From assembly GCA_019638675.1 (NCBI GenBank), contig JAHBTE010000001.1, positions 2,264,605-2,328,604 of the forward strand: a stretch of 64,000 nucleotides of DNA, written 5' to 3'. Below the pieces are notes generated by a model. That model saw nothing but the letters and a program-made list of their open reading frames with translations, made no database searches and was not told where the DNA came from. This DNA comes from Fimbriimonadaceae bacterium (GTDB lineage Bacteria; Armatimonadota; Fimbriimonadia; Fimbriimonadales; Fimbriimonadaceae). Position 1 is the stretch's first letter; each line of letters begins with the position of its first letter. A program made the translations under genes and the position numbers. This document shows positions 61,466 to 64,000 of this stretch, one piece after another.

Positions 61466-62938
61466 AGCCACCACGATCTTTGGCATAAAGACCGAGTTAA
61501 GGACGAATGCGGAGTTGTAGGTTTTTACGTACCTGGCGAAGAAGTCGCTCGTCTCGCCTTTTTTGCAATGTTCGCCCTCCAGCATCGCGGGCAAGAATCT
61601 GCCGGAATCGCCGTTAGCGATGGTTCTCAGGTTCGGATGCACAAAGATGTTGGCCTAGTCAGTAAGGTTTTTAACGAAGAAATCCTAGCCACTCTCCCGG
61701 GGCACCTTGCAGTTGGTCATACACGGTACAGCACCACAGGAGCCAGCGAAAAGCGCAATGCAGGCCCAATGGTTTGCGTCACGGTTATTGGCGAAATGGC
61801 GGTGGCCCACAACGGCAACCTGATCAACACAAAGCAGTTAGTGGATGAACTCCACGCCGAGGGTGAAAAATTTGAAACCACCTCGGATAGCGAACTACTT
61901 GCCGTGCTCCTGATGAAGTACATGCACCTGGGGATTGACGAAGCGATTCGCAAAACTATGCAACGAGCCAAGGGAGCTTATTCCGTGACGGTCTGTATGC
62001 CTGATCGGCTCATCGGTTTCCGCGATCCCAACGGAATCCGCCCGCTGTCACTCGGACAAATCGGCGAAGGTTGGATGCTTGCCAGCGAATCGTGCGCGTT
62101 TGAACCAGTAGCCGCGCATTTTGTTCGCGATATTGAACCAGGCGAAGTCGTCGTTATTGACAGCAATGGCATGCACTCGTTTCAAGCGATCGAATCTACG
62201 AAAGGCAATATGTGTCTGTTCGAATTCATCTATTTTGCCCGGCCCGATAGTGTGATGTACGGCACTTCTCTTTACCAAGCCCGCCAGCGCATGGGCATGA
62301 AGCTCGCACAAGAATTTCCCGTTGAAGCCGACTTGGTTGTTCCGGTTCCGGATAGCGGCATCCCCGCCGCAATTGGATACGCGATTGAAAGCGGAATTCC
62401 GTTTGGTGAAGGCATGGTTAAAAGCCGCTACATCCATCGCACGTTTATCCAACCAGACCAACGAATGAGAGAACTCGGGGTTCGGATGAAACTCTCGCCT
62501 TTGCGCCAGAACATTGAAGGCAAGCGGCTCGTGCTGGTGGACGATTCTATCGTGCGGGGCACTACAACCGACCAAATCGTGCGGATGCTGATGGAAAACG
62601 GCGCGCGTGAAGTTCATGTGCGCATCACCGCTCCGCCGATCATGCACCCTTGCTTCTATGGAATTGATATGGCGAGCCGTGGGCAACTCATCGCGGCTAA
62701 TAAATCTATCGAAGAAATCCGTCAACACCTCGGCGCAACTTCGCTCGGATATCTCAGCGTGAATGGGGCGATGAACGCAGTAGGCGAAGGCGAGCGGCGG
62801 TTCTGTAACGCCTGCTTTACGGGCGACTATCCGATTCCGGTTTCGTTTGATCAAGATAAAGATGCGATGATCGAAGCGCAGGCGGTCGGTGAAATGGCTA
62901 CAGTCAGTGCTGGTCAGATGCTTCTGGATGTCGAGTAA
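61463..62938 (+). CDS. purF: Amidophosphoribosyltransferase
   Basis: A 491-residue enzyme that catalyses the first step of purine synthesis (PRPP plus glutamine to phosphoribosylamine). The N-terminal 15-residue propeptide precedes the catalytic Cys16 in CGVVGFY. The glutaminase HRGQESAG and the phosphoribosyltransferase loop VLVDDSIVRGTTT are intact, with C-terminal cysteines (FCNACF) like those of the Fe-S type. It is far from purL (35 kb away), so purine genes are scattered. Confidence 0.95.
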   Translation: MSHHDLWHKDRVKDECGVVGFYVPGEEVARLAFFAMFALQHRGQESAGIAVSDGSQVRMHKDVGLVSKVFNEEILATLPGHLAVGHTRYSTTGASEKRNAGPMVCVTVIGEMAVAHNGNLINTKQLVDELHAEGEKFETTSDSELLAVLLMKYMHLGIDEAIRKTMQRAKGAYSVTVCMPDRLIGFRDPNGIRPLSLGQIGEGWMLASESCAFEPVAAHFVRDIEPGEVVVIDSNGMHSFQAIESTKGNMCLFEFIYFARPDSVMYGTSLYQARQRMGMKLAQEFPVEADLVVPVPDSGIPAAIGYAIESGIPFGEGMVKSRYIHRTFIQPDQRMRELGVRMKLSPLRQNIEGKRLVLVDDSIVRGTTTDQIVRMLMENGAREVHVRITAPPIMHPCFYGIDMASRGQLIAANKSIEEIRQHLGATSLGYLSVNGAMNAVGEGERRFCNACFTGDYPIPVSFDQDKDAMIEAQAVGEMATVSAGQMLLDVE

Positions 62939-62998
62939 AACTCAATTTCTGGATGATACTAATCTTTACTAGTGCTACGGCATCACTTTGGAACTGAG

Positions 62999-63038
62999 TT
63001 CTCCTCCCGAGTTTGGGAGGAGATTAAGAGGAGGGTTG
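62999..63038 (-). repeat. Palindromic repeat family b, copy 3 (inverted)
   Basis: A reverse-complement copy of family b with stem CTCCTCCC-GAGTTT-GGGAGGAG and a GGGTTG end. It sits 60 bases after purF. Confidence 0.7.
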
Positions 63039-63050
63039 CAATTTGAGAAT

Positions 63051-63086
63051 CACCCCCGCCCTAACCCTCCCCAAGCTTGGGGAGGG
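63051..63086 (-). repeat. Palindromic repeat family a, copy 8 (inverted, G-quadruplex motif)
   Basis: On the minus strand: CCCTCCCC/GGGGAGGG stem with tail TTAGGGCGGGGGTG; four G-tracts on the minus strand. Confidence 0.7.
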
Positions 63087-63124
63087 AAACTCAGAAACAC
63101 ATTATTCTCAGTGCCTGAATCGAT

Positions 63125-63319
63125 TCAATCGGTCTTGTTCTTCCGTCGCCGGGTTATCTCTAGGATGGTTAAAACCAAAACCGGAACTCCTAACCCCACG
63201 AATATAGATATCTCCCAGAAATGCCCGATAAGAAATCCAACATACATAGACATATACGACCATACGCAAAATCCCCCCAGAACAATAACCCGAATCCAAC
63301 TAAATTTAGTTTTCTTCAT
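63125..63319 (-). CDS. 64-residue two-helix membrane protein
   Basis: Opens with MKKTKFSWIRVIVLGGF and ends ITRRRKNKTD. Two hydrophobic stretches (about 10-31 and 37-55) are flanked by basic residues at both ends, the expected profile of a small inner-membrane protein with both ends inside. TATTTT lies 9 bases before the ATG at 63319. No family known to me. Confidence 0.6.
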   Translation of the reverse strand: MKKTKFSWIRVIVLGGFCVWSYMSMYVGFLIGHFWEISIFVGLGVPVLVLTILEITRRRKNKTD

Positions 63320-63334
63320 ATTTACTCAAAAATA
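63317..63334 (-). promoter_or_regulatory. Leaderless promoter candidate for the 64-residue protein
   Basis: TATTTT (complement of 63329-63334), 9 bases, then the ATG at 63319. It overlaps the T-run of the upstream terminator. Confidence 0.35.
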
Positions 63335-63372
63335 ATGTTGCTGGCATGTTCAAAGCTGAGACACGCCAGCAA
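63328..63372 (-). terminator. Terminator of the Gfo/Idh/MocA gene
   Basis: An 8-base perfect stem (TTGCTGGC with GCCAGCAA, 63338-63345 and 63365-63372), a 19-base loop and a T-run on the minus strand at 63328-63334. Confidence 0.6.
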
Positions 63373-63380
63373 TACGAATC

Positions 63381-64000
63381 CTAGTAGCTTAAGTCAATCT
63401 TCTCTTCAACGCCAGTATCTGTACTTTTATACAAAGCATCGAAAATCGCGTTGAGGATCAGACCATGCTCGCCCGGAACTTTGGATTTGCCGCCTTCTTG
63501 AATAGTAGCAACAAACTCCTGAACTTCCTTGACGTGGGATGATTTGATATCGGGGATGTTCACCGGGCGCTCGTTGAATACCTGGCGATCCCGCTCGCTG
63601 AAAATCACGATTGGATCGTTGCTGAACCCTGGGCAAACTTCTGCGCCAGATTTGGTTCCCATGAGCGTGGTTTTAAAGAACTCCTGCTCGATGTTCGCCA
63701 TAAAGCTGGATTCCAGCGTTACGACCTGACCATCCTCGAACCGGATGAAACCAACCGCCATGTCTTCGACCGTAAACTTGTCGCGGTCGAAATCACCCAT
63801 AAAGTTGGTGAGGTTCGGGTTCTTACCCAAGATGTCCCAGGTTTTGCCACTTGCGCTCACCGGTTTTGGATAACCCATAAGGAACAAAGTGAAGTCCAGA
63901 ATGTGCACACCTATATCAATGAGCGGACCGCCGCCTTGCTTTTCTTTGTTAGTGAATACACCCCAACCAGGAACGCCGCGTCGGCGTAGAGCTTGCGCGC
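63381..64000 (-). CDS. Gfo/Idh/MocA-family oxidoreductase, C-terminal part
   Basis: Read on the minus strand, the frame runs off the window edge (start not visible). The segment GGGPLIDIGVHILDF, read from the codons upstream of the GTG at 63908, is the substrate-binding-domain signature of the family. These enzymes oxidise or reduce sugars or inositols with NAD(P). The N-terminal Rossmann domain lies outside the window. The GTG at 63908 is internal, not a start. Confidence 0.88.
   Translation of the reverse strand, partial: AQALRRRGVPGWGVFTNKEKQGGGPLIDIGVHILDFTLFLMGYPKPVSASGKTWDILGKNPNLTNFMGDFDRDKFTVEDMAVGFIRFEDGQVVTLESSFMANIEQEFFKTTLMGTKSGAEVCPGFSNDPIVIFSERDRQVFNERPVNIPDIKSSHVKEVQEFVATIQEGGKSKVPGEHGLILNAIFDALYKSTDTGVEEKIDLSY

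Noticed and set aside
62048-62854. A 268-residue minus-strand frame inside purF
   Set aside because: It is an antisense shadow of a well-recognised gene.

Overview
The window is a gene-dense bacterial chromosome segment of roughly 50% GC (judged by eye) with no rRNA, tRNA, CRISPR array or insertion sequence that I could see. The gene set is typical of a Gram-negative-type or unusual diderm bacterium: the futalosine menaquinone enzyme MqnC, type IV prepilin-like and PEP-CTERM proteins, a family S9D-like peptidase, DUF5117/DUF4953-type zinc metalloproteases, secreted caspase-like proteases and a TatA. My best guess is Armatimonadota (Fimbriimonas-like). This is inferred from gene content only; Planctomycetota or related phyla are possible.

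Layout. 1-7.7 kb: an AlkZ-like glycosylase fragment, a KtrAB/TrkHA potassium uptake pair, a flavoprotein, and a SelA homologue followed by two tandem paralogues of unknown function. 7.8-14.4 kb: TatA, a large secreted metzincin-type protease, a HEAT-like protein and an S9 peptidase. 14.4-22.3 kb: carA, mqnC, a glycosyltransferase, an O-antigen/teichoic-acid-type ABC exporter, an FKBP-like protein, PhoU, an oligopeptide-type ABC ATPase and NAD kinase. 22.3-31.4 kb: a secreted TPR protein, purL, a small lipoprotein, LemA, an AraC regulator with a peptide-binding lipoprotein, and recO. 31.4-38.2 kb: six overlapping membrane-associated genes of unknown function, preceded by glmU-prs and followed by recO. 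38.3-41.9 kb: upp, gpmA and a pair of membrane-anchored helical proteins. 42.1-43.8 kb: an AT-rich accessory patch (DUF4265-like and DUF4304-like proteins). 43.8-55 kb: glyA, a PEP-CTERM metalloprotease, a prepilin-like protein, then a secreted caspase, a WD40-caspase and a DUF2339 membrane protein. 55-64 kb: groES-groEL, lysS with a large in-frame insertion, a 2-oxoacid dehydrogenase E2, purF and a Gfo/Idh/MocA oxidoreductase fragment.

Three signals stand out. First, at least a dozen genes begin 6-9 bases downstream of a -10 hexamer, so many mRNAs are probably leaderless, while operon-internal genes carry Shine-Dalgarno sites or stop/start overlaps. Second, the gaps around lysS and after purF are packed with short palindromic repeats; one family can form a G-quadruplex and shows compensatory stem changes. 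Third, lysS carries about 130 extra residues of AT-rich sequence inside its catalytic domain.

The best candidates for undescribed systems are the six-gene membrane operon (31.4-35.9 kb) and the secreted caspase / WD40-caspase / DUF2339 cluster (47.5-55.0 kb).
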